A stretch of 64,000 nt of DNA from Pseudomonas sp. GCEP-101 (GCF_025133575.1 NZ_CP104011.1:1116001-1180000); one strand, 5' to 3'. Numbered from the stretch's first letter, positions 41,025 through 55,113 are shown. Notes: a model not told the origin generated them from the sequence alone. Program-made: numbers and translations.

Positions 41025-41549
41025 TCACGGTGTAGATCGCTGGCGCAGCACCAGGGTGCCGTCCTGCTGGGTGAAATCCAGTTGTCTGAGTGCGCTCATG
41101 CCGAGCAGCACCTCGTCGCCTTCCATGCCCGGCGCGATCAGCGCCGGCACATCGGTCAGGCGGATGTCGCCAAGCTGCAGACTGGGCAGGCGCGTGCGCC
41201 AGCCCTGGCTGCGGCCGTTGGCGGTGTCCAGGGTCACCGGCAAGCCGCGCGGCAGGCCGAGGCGGTCGGCCAGGCGCTGCGGCAGGGCCACCTGGGTGGC
41301 GCCGGTGTCGAGCATGAAGGTCACCGTCTCGCCGCCGATCTTGCCGTCCACCACGTAGTGGCCGGCGCGATTGCCGATCAGTCGCACTTCCACGTAACCG
41401 TCGCCGCGGGTCGATTGCGGCTGCGGATTGGGGTTGTGCTGACGGGTTTCCCAGGCGCCAAAGTAGCGGGTGGCCAGCAGGATGCCCGCGCCCCAGGCGA
41501 GGAACATCATGATCTTGCCGATCCGCCTGCCCGGCACCGCGTCGTTCAT
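41025..41549 (-). CDS. Membrane-anchored retropepsin-like aspartic protease
   Basis: 174 residues. One TM helix (about 13-32) is followed by a periplasmic retropepsin-like fold with the catalytic [13 protein letters not shown] near residue 90 and [12 protein letters not shown] near 150. It belongs to the clan AA aspartic protease family (TIGR02281 type) common in proteobacteria; the natural substrate is unknown. Its ATG overlaps the stop of the upstream esterase-like gene by 4 bases and its stop is 7 bases before parC. Confidence 0.88.
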   Translation of the reverse strand: MNDAVPGRRIGKIMMFLAWGAGILLATRYFGAWETRQHNPNPQPQSTRGDGYVEVRLIGNRAGHYVVDGKIGGETVTFMLDTGATQVALPQRLADRLGLPRGLPVTLDTANGRSQGWRTRLPSLQLGDIRLTDVPALIAPGMEGDEVLLGMSALRQLDFTQQDGTLVLRQRSTP

Positions 41550-42585
41550 TTGCCACCCAGCCAACCGCCGGCCGGCGCCGCGAAGCGCAGCACGTAAGGC
41601 CGCGCGTCACCGTCGGCGCGGGCGTGCTCGCCGTTGTCCAGACCGATCCAGGCCCCCGCATCGTCGAGGATCAGGGCTTCGGCCACACCATAGGGCAGGT
41701 CGTAGCGGCGTTCGGGCGCCAGCGCCCCGGCGGCGAAGGACCAGCACAGCTCCTGCGCACCGGTCTTCACGTCGCGGCGACAGATCTGGTGCGCCAGGCG
41801 CTCCAGGGTGAACAGCTTGTCCTTGTACAGCGCCAGGTCGGAGAAATCGATCGGCAGCGCACGCTCGGCGCCCAGCTCCGGCGGCGGCAGCGCGGTGCCA
41901 CCTTCGCTGAGCATCACGCAGTTGCCCTCGCACTTCCAGGTGCCATTGTCGTTGCGCACCTTGAGCAGCCCGCGGCGCTGACGCTCGGCCGCCAGCCAGA
42001 GCTGCTTGCCGTCGGCGCTGATGGCAATGCCTTCGTAGAGCGCATTGAACTCCATCAGCAGGCCATTGGCGCGTGCCTGGCGCAGCAGGTTCTGCGGCAG
42101 CGGCAGCCAGCTCGGCTCGCCGACCGCGGGCAGCAGCAGGACGGCGGCATAGCCTTCGCTGACCACATAGCGGTTGCCCGCCTGGTCGCAGGTGATGCCT
42201 TCGAAGTCCATCGCCCCGCCGCGCAGCAGGCCGCCGACGCTGACCCGCGCCTTGGCGCCCCAGGACAGGCCGCTTTCCGGCGTGCCGGGGACGACGAAGG
42301 GCTCGGCGGTGGCCTGCCAGGCCTTGCCCGGCGTCTCGTCGATCAGCAGGCGATAGATGCGGTCGTCGTCGCGGTCGGACACCGTCCACATCTCGTTGCC
42401 GCACAGCGCGAGGCCCGAGAGGTTGCCGTTGGGCATGCCCTCCACCGGGTGCTCGGTGACGAACTGCAGCGAGGCTGGCGCCGTCGTCGGCGCGACCGCG
42501 GCAGAAGCCTTGGGCGCTGGCTCCGGCGCCTGGGCGGCAAGCGCCAGGCCCGCGATCAGGCCAGAGCAGGCCAGCAACCAGCGCA

Positions 42586-42586
<1 letters not shown>
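41546..42586 (-). CDS. Secreted esterase-like phytase-family protein
   Basis: 346 residues. The signal peptide MRWLLACSGLIAGLALA-AQA is cleaved near residue 20. The rest has beta-propeller character with SGLALCGNEMW, AMDFEGITCD and LYEGIAIS, fitting the esterase-like activity of phytase family (PF13449). Four Cys suggest disulfides. It starts on the last base of the parE stop (TGATG) and is followed by an overlapping aspartic protease gene. These two genes between parE and parC recur in pseudomonads; their link to topoisomerase IV is unexplained. Confidence 0.82.
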
Positions 42587-45122
<2,536 letters not shown>

Positions 45123-45197
45123 GGGCCGGGAGGCTACAAGCTGCAAGTGGCATGCCGCAAGTGGGTCAGCGTCGCAAGGCGTTCCAAGCGTGACCGA

Positions 45198-46007
45198 TCA
45201 ATAGCCCTTGATGCTGTAGTCGACTTCGAAGGCAATGTCGGTCACTCGCGATACACCCGTCTGCACGCTGCCATCGGGCATCAGCCGCAGCCAGCGGTAA
45301 CCCGGTGCCGGGCTGTCGACGCAGAAGTCCTCGCTGCCGGGGGTGAACTGCACGCAGGTGGACGGCGACGCCAGCAGGCGCACGTCACCGCGCAGGCGGT
45401 CGATCTCCTGGTGGACGTGGCCCCAGAGCAGGCAGCGCACGTTGGGGTAGCGGTCCAGCACGGCGAAGAGTTTTTCCGGATTGTGGATGCCGATGCGGTC
45501 CATCCACCGGCTGCCGATGGGCACCGGATGATGATGGAAGCTGATCAGCAGATGCTTGTCCGGCGCGGCCTGGATGGCGTTTTCCAGCAGCTCGACCTGT
45601 TCGTCGCTCACCTGCCCCGGCACCGCACCGGGAATGGTGGAATCCAGCAGGATCACCCGCCAGGGCCCCAGGTCGATCACCGGGTCGAGCAGGTCGCTGC
45701 CGGCGGCGGCTTCGCGCATCGGCCCCATTTCGTCGTGGTTGCCGGGGAACCAGCGCGTTGGCGCGGCGATCGGTGCGGTCAGGGCGCGGAAGCGCTCATA
45801 CGACTCGACCGAGCCATCCTGGGAGAGGTCGCCCGTGGCCAGCACCAGGTCGATCGCCGGCTGCTCCTCGCCGACCAGGCGCACCACCTGGCTCAGGCTG
45901 TCGGCGGTGTCCATGCCCAGCAGCCGGCCGTTCTCTTCGGCAAACAGGTGGCTGTCGGAAAGCTGGACGACCAGGACGGAATCGGAAGCGGTGGGCTGGG
46001 TGGGCAA
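45198..46007 (-). CDS. cpdA: 3',5'-cyclic-AMP phosphodiesterase CpdA
   Basis: Hydrolyses cAMP and so lowers activity of the Vfr virulence regulator in Pseudomonas. 269 residues. Metallophosphoesterase motifs: LSDSHLF, ATGDLSQDG, PGNHDEMG, FHHHPVP and WGHVHQ. The start is most likely the TTG at 46007 (LPTQPTASDSV), which has AGGAG 8 bases upstream; no ATG fits, and longer in-frame starts run into the promoter. A promoter and TCACA repeats upstream are listed separately. Confidence 0.94.
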   Translation of the reverse strand: MPTQPTASDSVLVVQLSDSHLFAEENGRLLGMDTADSLSQVVRLVGEEQPAIDLVLATGDLSQDGSVESYERFRALTAPIAAPTRWFPGNHDEMGPMREAAAGSDLLDPVIDLGPWRVILLDSTIPGAVPGQVSDEQVELLENAIQAAPDKHLLISFHHHPVPIGSRWMDRIGIHNPEKLFAVLDRYPNVRCLLWGHVHQEIDRLRGDVRLLASPSTCVQFTPGSEDFCVDSPAPGYRWLRLMPDGSVQTGVSRVTDIAFEVDYSIKGY

Positions 46008-46050
46008 TGCGCCTTCTCCTGTGAGGCGGGCGTGCGGGAAGTCGTGACGG

Positions 46051-46080
46051 AGTATGGTGACAGGCGCCCCGCTGGGCAAA
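46051..46080 (-). promoter_or_regulatory. Promoter of cpdA
   Basis: On the minus strand TTTGCC (46080-46075) and CATACT (46056-46051) are separated by 18 bases. They lie about 45 bases before the TTG start. Confidence 0.55.
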
Positions 46081-46091
46081 CCGGGAAAGCG

Positions 46092-46103
46092 TCACAGATC
46101 ACA
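46092..46103 (-). promoter_or_regulatory. Candidate Vfr/CRP-type half-sites before cpdA
   Basis: TCACA-GA-TCACA on the plus strand, i.e. two TGTGA words as a direct repeat on the minus strand, just upstream of the predicted cpdA -35. cAMP-Vfr is known to control cpdA in P. aeruginosa. The repeat is direct rather than inverted, so the match is partial. Confidence 0.4.
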
Positions 46104-46177
46104 GTTAGGGACACGAGTCTGCGATGGGCGGGCAGGATAGCATGGTGCCACCATGACGCAGCGCGCTCATGGCGATT

Positions 46178-46636
46178 TCAGCGCTGCAGCACCGGCTCCA
46201 GTTCGTGACCGCAGGCCAGGCAGTGGCTCAGCCATTCGCCGAGGAACTGGTTGAGCTGGTTCTTCTCGTCGGGCTGGTGCATCGCCTGGTTCGGGTAGGG
46301 GTAGATCGCCAGCAGGCGGCGCGCCTGCTCGGCGCCGACCACTTCGGCCATGCGCGCGTCGTGGTACACCCGCACTTCCAGCTTGGGCGCCGGCAGCCAG
46401 GGCAGGCCCAGCTCCTGGCGCACCTGCAGCACGGTGGTGTAGGGACAGGCTTCGACCACGTCCAGCGCCAGCACGCCGAGCAGCCGCTCGCCTTCGCTGA
46501 GCGCCACGCGGCGCGAGACCTGGGTGTCGCGCATCTCGGGCAACAGGCGCATCAGGCGCAAGTAGTTCGCCTCGCAGGTCGCCTGCAACCCCGCCAGGTC
46601 GACGCGATAGCGCTCGCGCAGCAGATTCACACCCAT
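46178..46636 (-). CDS. DUF1249 family protein (YqiB-like)
   Basis: 152 residues, soluble. CEANYLRLMRLLPEMRD and LEVRVYHDARMAEVV are typical of DUF1249. No function is known. It is conserved between nudF and cpdA in many gammaproteobacteria. The 5' end overlaps nudF by 10 bases. ATG 46636 is listed; a GTG two codons later (VNLLRERY) has an equally good ribosome site (AGGGGG 8 bases upstream). Confidence 0.88.
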   Translation of the reverse strand: MGVNLLRERYRVDLAGLQATCEANYLRLMRLLPEMRDTQVSRRVALSEGERLLGVLALDVVEACPYTTVLQVRQELGLPWLPAPKLEVRVYHDARMAEVVGAEQARRLLAIYPYPNQAMHQPDEKNQLNQFLGEWLSHCLACGHELEPVLQR

Positions 46637-47244
46637 AACCCCCTTACCTCGGCGCGGTTGAGCGCCAGCCATTGCAGCGCGATCATGCTCGCCGCGTTGT
46701 TGATGCGACCGTCACGCACGGCCTGCAGGGCTTCCTCGAACGGCATGACGTGGACACGGATGTCCTCGCCCTCCTCCTCCAGCCCGTGGACGCCCGACGC
46801 GCCGCTGCTGTCGCAGCGACCGACGAACAGGTGTACCAGTTCGTTGCTGCCGCCCGGCGACGGCAGGTACTGGGCGATCGGCCACAGCGCGCCGAGGGTC
46901 AGGCCGGCTTCTTCCACCGCTTCGCGGCGGGCGACTTCCTCGGGCTCCTCGTCCTTGTCGATCAGCCCGGCGACCAGCTCCATCAGCCAGGGGTTAACCC
47001 CGGCATCCATGGCGCCGACGCGGAACTGCTCGATCAGCACCACCTCATCGCGCTGCGGATCGTAGGGCAGCACGCACACCGCGTCGTGGCGCACGAACAG
47101 CTCGCGGGTCAGCAGCGGGCCCATGCCGCCGGCGAACTGGCGGTGCCGCAGGCGCAGGCGGTCGACCTTGTAGAAACCCTTGAAGCACTGTTCGCGCTCC
47201 TGGATCTCGATGTCCTGGGGACCTGGTTTGAACGTTTCCGACAT
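46627..47244 (-). CDS. nudF: ADP-ribose pyrophosphatase (Nudix)
   Basis: 205 residues. Splits ADP-ribose into AMP and ribose 5-phosphate. The Nudix box GxxxxxEx7REUxEExGU is seen as GLIDKDEEPEEVARREAVEEAGL split over residues near 95-117. The N-terminal beta sheet for dimerisation begins CFKGFYKVDRLRLRHR. First gene of the leftward run that includes DUF1249 and cpdA. Confidence 0.93.
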   Translation of the reverse strand: MSETFKPGPQDIEIQEREQCFKGFYKVDRLRLRHRQFAGGMGPLLTRELFVRHDAVCVLPYDPQRDEVVLIEQFRVGAMDAGVNPWLMELVAGLIDKDEEPEEVARREAVEEAGLTLGALWPIAQYLPSPGGSNELVHLFVGRCDSSGASGVHGLEEEGEDIRVHVMPFEEALQAVRDGRINNAASMIALQWLALNRAEVRGLWV

Positions 47245-47459
47245 CCCGTCCTACTCACTGTGCGTTGAACTTCGCGCCATCCTATCGCGCCGCCGAGGGC
47301 GACGCAGCCTCTTTCGCCCGCAGGCGGACAGCCAGGCTGGCTGTGACCGCCGCACGCAGCCGTGGTTCGCAAAGTGGTTCATAATCTGCCGCCGAACCGG
47401 CAGCGCCGACGGCGGTCGAACCACTCCATTGCCGGCGAACGTCAACGACAAGGATTCCC

Positions 47460-48212
47460 ATGCGACTTCTGAAACTTGCCGCCCTGGGCAGCATCTGCCT
47501 GTTACTGGGGGCGTGCCAGGGTCTGTTCAAGCCCTCGCTCGACGAACCGCTGAGCGCGCGCCACACCGCGTTCGAGCACCCCAAGCCGGGTTGCCAGGGC
47601 GAGCAATGCCCGCTGTTCAACCTCGATACCGTCAGCTTCGACGACGAGCCGGCGCTCAACGAAGCGATCACCACGCAACTGCTGCGACTGGCCCGCGAGG
47701 GCGATGGCGCGGCACCGGCGAGCCTGGACGTCTACGAGAAACGCTTCCTCGATTCGGCCCAGCCCGGCTGGAGTTCCTACCTGCAAGCCAAGATCCGCGA
47801 ACAGCATGACGGTCTGGTGATCATCGAGCTGTCCAGCTATCGCTTCACCGGCGGCGAGTACGGCCAGCCTGGCCGCGCGTTCATCAATTATGATCGACGT
47901 ATCCACAAGGTGCTCACCCTGCAGGACATTCTCCTGCCCGGCCAGGAGGACAACTTCTGGAAGGTGGCGCGCATGGCGCACCAGGCGTGGATTCTGCAGA
48001 ACAAGCTGGACGAGCAGGACCCGAACTTCTCCAGGGACTGGCCGTTCCAGCCGACCGAGCACTTCGCCCTGACCTTCGGCGCGCTGACGCTCAAGTACGA
48101 CATCGACCGCATCGCCCCGCACTCGGTCGGCCACCCGGAGCTGAAGATTCCCTACCCGCGGCTGAACGGCATCGTGAAGACCTATTACTTCCCGGGGCGC
48201 GGGGCGCAGTAA
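47460..48212 (+). CDS. RsiV-like (DUF3298-type) lipoprotein
   Basis: 250 residues. A lipoprotein signal with lipobox LLGAC (Cys19) precedes a domain with SSYLQAKIREQHDGLVIIEL, FTGGEYGQPGRAFINYD and a later LTFGALTLKYDIDRIAPH, fitting the PdaC/RsiV-like DUF3298 fold. Such domains bind peptidoglycan or lysozyme in Gram-positives; here the role is unknown. It is divergent from nudF with 215 bases between. Two Cys pairs near the N-terminus may form a disulfide. Confidence 0.8.
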   Translation: MRLLKLAALGSICLLLGACQGLFKPSLDEPLSARHTAFEHPKPGCQGEQCPLFNLDTVSFDDEPALNEAITTQLLRLAREGDGAAPASLDVYEKRFLDSAQPGWSSYLQAKIREQHDGLVIIELSSYRFTGGEYGQPGRAFINYDRRIHKVLTLQDILLPGQEDNFWKVARMAHQAWILQNKLDEQDPNFSRDWPFQPTEHFALTFGALTLKYDIDRIAPHSVGHPELKIPYPRLNGIVKTYYFPGRGAQ

Positions 48213-48282
48213 GTATCGATCAGAACAGCCAGAGCCATCGCGGTTCGTCCGTGATTCACCGGCTGCTCAGGAGCGTTCCCGG

Positions 48283-48357
48283 TCGCGGGCATGGCCCGCT
48301 CCTACAGGGAGTCTGGAGCGCGGATGCAGCTTCTGTAGGAGCGGGCCATGCCCGCGA
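48283..48357. repeat. REP-like inverted repeat, GGGCCATGCCC variant
   Basis: Arms TCGCGGGCATGGCCCGCTCC+TACAG (48283-48307) and its perfect complement (48333-48357). Here the tips point outward compared with the other copies: the CTACAG ends face the loop. Confidence 0.8.
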
Positions 48358-48363
48358 ACAGCC

Positions 48364-49644
48364 TCACGCCGAAGCCGGCACCTTGGCACCCACACGCCCC
48401 AGCAGCAGTTGCAGCACAGCCGCCACCACCAGCGCCGGCAGGGTCGCGCCCAGGTCCGGCTGGAAGTTCGCCAGCAGGTGATACACCACCACGCCGCCCG
48501 CCCAGGCCAGCAGCGAGCCCCAGCGCAGGCCGTGCGGAATGGCAGCCGGCGCGCGGCGGCGCAGCACGAAGTGGTCGACCAGCACCACGCCGAACAGCGG
48601 CGCGAACACCGAGCCGATCAGCAGCAGGAAGTTCTGGTACTCAGCCAGCGGCGCGAACCAGGCGATCAGGGTGCAGATCACGCCGATGGCCAGGGCCAGC
48701 TGTTCGACCTTGAGCGGCAGCAGGATGCCGCTGGAGACCGCCGCCGAGTGGATGTCGGCGAAGGCCTTCTCCGACTCGTCCAGCAGGATCAGCAGCAGCG
48801 GGATGCCCATGCCGGCGCCGGCCAGCGCCAGCAGCAGGGCGTTGGCGTCGCTGCCCTGGGCGAACGCCAGGGTGTAGGCCACGCCCAGGCCCATCAGCCA
48901 GAAGCAGCCGATGAAGAAGCCCAGTGCCGCGCCGGCGAAGGTCTGCCCGGCGCGCTTGCCGAAGCGCGAGTAGTCGGCGATCAGCGGCAGCCAGGACAGC
49001 GGCATGGCAATGGCGATGTCGAAGCCCACGGCGAACGGCATCGAACCGTCGCCGGCCCTGGCCCAGAGCGCGGCCAGGTCGGCACGCCTGAACAGGTCGA
49101 AGGTCAGCCAGACGCACGCGGCAAGCAGCAGCCAGATGCCCCAGCGGCGCAGCACCCGGCGCACGAAGGCGAGCGGGCCGGCGACCGCCAGCAGGGTTGC
49201 CAGCGCGCCGAACACCAGGGTCCACGCAGCCGGGCTGGTCCAGGCGCTGCCTTCGCCGAAGGCGCGGCCTGCCAGCAGGCTGGCGGCGTCGCGCATGACG
49301 ATGATCTCGAAGGCGCCCCAGCCGATCAGCTGCAACAGGTTGAGCAGCGCCGGCAGCGCGGCGCCGTGGCTGCCCAGGCTGAGCTTGAGCGAGGCCATGG
49401 CGGACAGGCCGGTGTCGGTACCGATCACCCCGGCGCTGGCCAGCAGCAGGACGCCCACCAGGGTACCGAGCAGGATCGCGCCGAGCGCGCCGGCCAGGCC
49501 CAGGCCCGGCGCCAGCAGGGCGCCGGTCTGCAGCACCATCAGGCCGATGCCCAGGGAGAACCAGAGGGAGAACAGGTCGCGCAGGCCGAGCACACGCTGG
49601 GCGCTGCCCACGGCGGTGGTCGGTGAATAGTCGATGGTGGTCAC
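48364..49644 (-). CDS. cytX: Putative hydroxymethylpyrimidine transporter CytX
   Basis: 426 residues, about 12 TM helices, in the cytosine/purine permease (NCS1) family. LFSLWFSLGIGLMVLQTGALL opens TM1 and WLPLIADYSRFG is a conserved NCS1 motif. CytX is predicted from thiamine regulons to import the pyrimidine precursor HMP. Its location 158 bases after riboswitch-controlled thiC supports that. The start is GTG 49644 (VTTIDYSPTTAVG); it has no clear ribosome site. Confidence 0.88.
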   Translation of the reverse strand: MTTIDYSPTTAVGSAQRVLGLRDLFSLWFSLGIGLMVLQTGALLAPGLGLAGALGAILLGTLVGVLLLASAGVIGTDTGLSAMASLKLSLGSHGAALPALLNLLQLIGWGAFEIIVMRDAASLLAGRAFGEGSAWTSPAAWTLVFGALATLLAVAGPLAFVRRVLRRWGIWLLLAACVWLTFDLFRRADLAALWARAGDGSMPFAVGFDIAIAMPLSWLPLIADYSRFGKRAGQTFAGAALGFFIGCFWLMGLGVAYTLAFAQGSDANALLLALAGAGMGIPLLLILLDESEKAFADIHSAAVSSGILLPLKVEQLALAIGVICTLIAWFAPLAEYQNFLLLIGSVFAPLFGVVLVDHFVLRRRAPAAIPHGLRWGSLLAWAGGVVVYHLLANFQPDLGATLPALVVAAVLQLLLGRVGAKVPASA

Positions 49645-49685
49645 GATGGGTGCAGGACTCAGTGGTTGGTTTTTGTTTGTCTTTC

Positions 49686-49763
49686 GTAGGAGCGAGCTTC
49701 CTCGCGAACAGCCCGGCAGCGGAACCGCCGGGTGGCACGGTTCGCGAGCAAGCTCGCTCCTAC
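49686..49763. repeat. REP-like inverted repeat, GCTTGCTCGCG variant
   Basis: Arms GTAGGAGCGAGCTTCCTCGC and GCGAGCAAGCTCGCTCCTAC with an internal GGCAGCGGAACCGCCG hairpin, between thiC and cytX. Confidence 0.85.
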
Positions 49764-49802
49764 AGGTAACCCACCCTCGAGGGTGAGGATGGGGGATACC
49801 GG

Positions 49803-51900
<2,098 letters not shown>

Positions 51901-52075
51901 GTCCGCAGTCTAATCAAGTGCGCCCGGATAAGCCAACGCCGCTCGGCCGAAATCACGCACTTGCCTGCAGCCAGCTACACTGCTGCCTCGGAAGGCTCGT
52001 ACGAACGTGCCTTGACCGCCACCCGGCGGCAACCGTAGCCTTGCCCCACCTCGCATCACTTTCCAGGATGAACGA
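51901..52075. promoter_or_regulatory. Divergent promoter region thiC / opmH
   Basis: 175 bases between the riboswitch and opmH; both promoters must lie here. CCAGGATGAACGA just before 52076 gives opmH an AGGA ribosome site. No operator is obvious. Confidence 0.4.
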
Positions 52076-53530
52076 ATGCTGCGCAGACTCTCTCTGGCTG
52101 TCGCTGTAGCCGCAACGACAGGCTTTGCCTGGGCTGCACAGCCCACCCCGGCCGCCCCCTCGCTGCCCACCAAGACGGACCTGATCAGCGTCTACAAGGA
52201 CGCCGTCGACAACAACGCCGACCTCGCCGCCGCCCAGGCCGATTACCTGGCGCGCAAGGAAGCCGTCCCCCAGGCACGCTCCGGCCTGCTGCCGCAGATC
52301 AACGCAGGCGCCAGCACCGGGACGACCCGCACCGCCCTGGACACCCCCAGCGCCACGCTGAACCGCAACACCCAGCTGGTGCAGGCGAGCCTGAGCCAGC
52401 CGTTGTTCCGCGCGGACCGCTGGTTCCAGCTCAAGGCCGCGGAAAACACCACCGAACAGGCCCAGCTGGAATTCTCCGCGACCCAGCAGCAACTGATCCT
52501 GCAGACCGCCGAGACCTATTTCGGCGTGCTGCGCGCCCAGGACAACCTGGCGGCCAGCAAGGCCGAGGAAGCGGCGTTCAAGCGCCAGCTCGACCAGTCC
52601 AACGAACGCTTCGACGTCGGCCTGTCCGACAAGACCGACGTGCTCGAATCCCAGGCCAGCTACGACACCGCGCGGGCCAACCGCCTGGTGGCCGAGCAGC
52701 AGGTGGATGACGCCTTCCAGGCCCTGGTGACCCTGACCAACCGCGAGTACAGCGCCATCGAGGGCATCCTCCACTCGCTGCCGGTGGTGGCGCCGATGCC
52801 CAACGACGCCAAGGCCTGGGTGGACACCTCGGTGCAGCAGAACCTGCGCCTGCAAGCCAGCAACTACGCGGTGGACGCCGCCGAAGAAACCCTGCGCCAG
52901 CGCAAGGCCGGCCACCTGCCGACCGTCGACGCCGTGGCCCAGTACCAGAAGGGCGACAACGACGCCCTGGGCTTCACCAACACCGGCGCGCCGGGCGACC
53001 CGCACTACGGCAAGTACGTCGACCAGACCAGCATCGGCCTGCAGCTCAACGTGCCGATCTACAGCGGCGGCCTGACCAGCTCCCAGGTACGCGAGGCCTA
53101 CCAGCGCCTGAACCAGAGCGAACAGCTGCGCGAAAGCCAGCGCCGCCAGGTGGTGCAGGACGCGCGCAACCAGCACCGCGCGGTGAACACCGACGTCGAG
53201 CAGGTGAAGGCGCGTCGCCAGGCGATCATCTCCAACCAGAGCTCGCTGGAAGCCACCGAGATCGGCTACCAGGTCGGTACCCGCAACATCGTCGACGTAC
53301 TGGACGCCCAGCGTTCGCTGTACAACTCGGTGCGCGACTACAACAACACCCGCTACGACTACATCCTCGACAACCTGCGCCTGAAGCAGACCGCCGGCAC
53401 CCTCGCGCCGAGCGACCTGGAAGCGCTGGGCAGCTACCTGAAGCCGGACTACAACCCGGACAAGGACTTCCTGCCGCCCGACCTGGCCAAGGCCGCCGAG
53501 GCCCAGCTCAAAGCCGGCTCGAAGTACTGA
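52076..53530 (+). CDS. opmH: TolC-family outer-membrane channel OpmH
   Basis: 484 residues. Signal peptide ending FAWA-AQP near residue 21, then two outer-membrane efflux protein repeats with long coiled coils: YKDAVDNNADLAAAQADY in the first and LQLNVPIYSGGLTSSQVREA in the second, plus VGTRNIVDVLDAQ. The nearest match by memory is OpmH (PA4974), the closest P. aeruginosa TolC. It serves as the outer channel of type I secretion and RND systems such as TriABC. A strong terminator follows. Confidence 0.92.
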   Translation: MLRRLSLAVAVAATTGFAWAAQPTPAAPSLPTKTDLISVYKDAVDNNADLAAAQADYLARKEAVPQARSGLLPQINAGASTGTTRTALDTPSATLNRNTQLVQASLSQPLFRADRWFQLKAAENTTEQAQLEFSATQQQLILQTAETYFGVLRAQDNLAASKAEEAAFKRQLDQSNERFDVGLSDKTDVLESQASYDTARANRLVAEQQVDDAFQALVTLTNREYSAIEGILHSLPVVAPMPNDAKAWVDTSVQQNLRLQASNYAVDAAEETLRQRKAGHLPTVDAVAQYQKGDNDALGFTNTGAPGDPHYGKYVDQTSIGLQLNVPIYSGGLTSSQVREAYQRLNQSEQLRESQRRQVVQDARNQHRAVNTDVEQVKARRQAIISNQSSLEATEIGYQVGTRNIVDVLDAQRSLYNSVRDYNNTRYDYILDNLRLKQTAGTLAPSDLEALGSYLKPDYNPDKDFLPPDLAKAAEAQLKAGSKY

Positions 53531-53540
53531 GCCAGCCCCA

Positions 53541-53571
53541 AGAAAAAGCCCCGCGATGCGGGGCTTTTTCT
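53541..53571 (+). terminator. Terminator of opmH
   Basis: AAAAAGCCCCGC / GCGGGGCTTTTTC then TTTGG; a canonical intrinsic terminator 10 bases after the stop. Confidence 0.92.
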
Positions 53572-54267
53572 TTGGAGCCGCGCCACGCCAACGACAACGT
53601 GCGACTCGTTTTTGCTCTGGCTCTGCTCTGGCTCGTCAGAGACTTCCAGAAAAACACCCTCACACGCCGAACCGCCCCTTTCAGGAGGCCGAGTGGAAGC
53701 GAAGTTTCAGGGGTTGAGCGACATGGATGTCGCGAGAGCCGCGATGGGCCAGGGATGGCCCTTCACGGCGTGCCCCTGAAACTGCGCTGCAGCGAGGGCA
53801 TTTTTCGCCTGGGCGAAAAACCGGATGGAGGGGCAAGACCTTTTGGTTCCTTTTGGGTCGTTTGCCAAAAGGGACTCGCCGAGAGGCGAAACCCAATCCT
53901 CCAGCGCACACCGAAGCGGCGCCGAAACGCCCGACAGAAATGCACGCTGACGTCCCAACGCATCCGCATACAACCGCGAACAGTGCGCCCCTACATTTTC
54001 GGCGAAGAGGTGGGTTTCCATGCGAAGCCCGGTTCACGCCGCGCGGGATTTCGCGGACAAGGTCCGCTCCTACATGGGATATCGTGCCGGCCCACCCTCT
54101 CCCTTCAGGGAGAGGGTTAGGGAGAGGGGAGATAGCCAGTACGGGGTTTCAGAGGAAGACAGTTGCTCCTACGCCTGCCCAAGCAACGGCATCGACCTGC
54201 AGCAGCGCGCCACGCGCGCCATCGCGGGCATGGCCCGCTCCGCCGCAACGTGGCCCGAAGGCGGCGA
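53572..54267. repeat. Long non-coding repeat region
   Basis: 696 bases without a believable gene. About 53690-53900 carries a sequence seen in many Pseudomonas genomes between genes: TTTCAGGGG / CCCCTGAAA arms (53705-53713, 53773-53781), a TTTTTCGCC-TG-GGCGAAAAA hairpin (53801-53820) and CCTTTTGG / CCAAAAGG words. A half REP arm lies at 54051-54073 and a CCCTCTCCC repeat at 54095-54129. Frames here read as proteins of low-complexity, Arg-rich type and are rejected. It marks the left edge of the accessory block. Confidence 0.7.
54095..54129. repeat. CCCTCTCCC-type intergenic repeat, copy 2
   Basis: CCCTCTCCCTTCAGGGAGAG then GGTTAGGGAGAGGGG; nearly the same as 31038-31072, and flanked on both sides by matching sequence (GTCCGCTCCTAC before, CAGTTGCTCC after). 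Confidence 0.75.
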
Positions 54268-55056
54268 TCACTCCCGATACCCCGGCGCCACCCGATCCAG
54301 CATCCGCAGCAGCGCCGCCCAGGCCAGCTCGTAAGCATCCGGGTCGCTCAGCTCCCCTTCCGCCAGCGGTCGCGCCGGGGCATTGAACTGCTGCTCGGTG
54401 TGGCGGCACACCTCCTCCGAGGGGATCACCAGTTCGCCGCCCGCCTGGGCCGCCAGCTGGATGTCGCACGCCTTCTCCAGGTAATACATGCGCAGGAATG
54501 CCTGCTGCACCGTCCGCCCCACCGTCAGTAGGCCGTGGTTGCGCAGCATCAGCCCGAAGTGGTCGCCCAGGTCACGCACCAGGCGCTGCTGCTCATCCAG
54601 CGACAGCGCGATGCCTTCGTAGTCGTGGTAGCCCAGGCGCCCGTAGAACTCCAGGGAGATCTGGTTCAGCGGCAGCAGCCCACAGGCCTGCGCCGCCACC
54701 GCGCAGCCGGCGCGGGTATGGGTGTGCAGCACGCACTGCGCGTCCTCGCGGGCGGCATGAATGGCGCTGTGGATGACGAAACCGGCCGGGTTGACCTTGT
54801 ACGGCGTCGGCTCCACCGCGTGGCCGTGGAGGTCGATCTTCACCAGACTCGACGCGGTGATCTCATCGAACATCAGGCCATAGGGGTTGATCAGGAAATG
54901 GTGTTCGGGACCGGGGATGCGCACCGAGATGTGGGTGAAGATCAGGTCGGTCATGCGGAAGTGGGCGATCAGCCGGTAGCAGGCCGCCAGCTCCTCGCGC
55001 AGCGTCCATTCCTCGGGTGAACAGGTAGCGCGGCTGGGCGCCTGCAGCGATGTCAT
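54268..55056 (-). CDS. Class II aldolase/adducin family protein
   Basis: 262 residues, cytoplasmic. The family binds a divalent metal for aldol cleavage or decarboxylation. HTHTRAG near residue 110 supplies two His ligands, and MLRNHGLLTVG near 170 supplies another conserved His. The opening LREELAACYRLIAHFRMTD and FTHISVRIPG are typical. The start at 55056 has GAGGAG 9 bases upstream. It follows the binding-protein gene by 57 bases, so the pair may form an operon. The substrate cannot be read from the sequence. Confidence 0.88.
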   Translation of the reverse strand: MTSLQAPSRATCSPEEWTLREELAACYRLIAHFRMTDLIFTHISVRIPGPEHHFLINPYGLMFDEITASSLVKIDLHGHAVEPTPYKVNPAGFVIHSAIHAAREDAQCVLHTHTRAGCAVAAQACGLLPLNQISLEFYGRLGYHDYEGIALSLDEQQRLVRDLGDHFGLMLRNHGLLTVGRTVQQAFLRMYYLEKACDIQLAAQAGGELVIPSEEVCRHTEQQFNAPARPLAEGELSDPDAYELAWAALLRMLDRVAPGYRE

Positions 55057-55113
55057 GGTGCACGTCTCCTCAAGGCAAAGAGACGCCGGGGCGCGCAGGC
55101 CCCGGCGTCATCG

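Noticed and set aside
53572..54386. Open frames of 100-220 codons in the repeat region after opmH
   Set aside because: They translate a repeat found in many pseudomonad intergenic regions, are Arg/Pro-rich, overlap each other on both strands and lack start signals.
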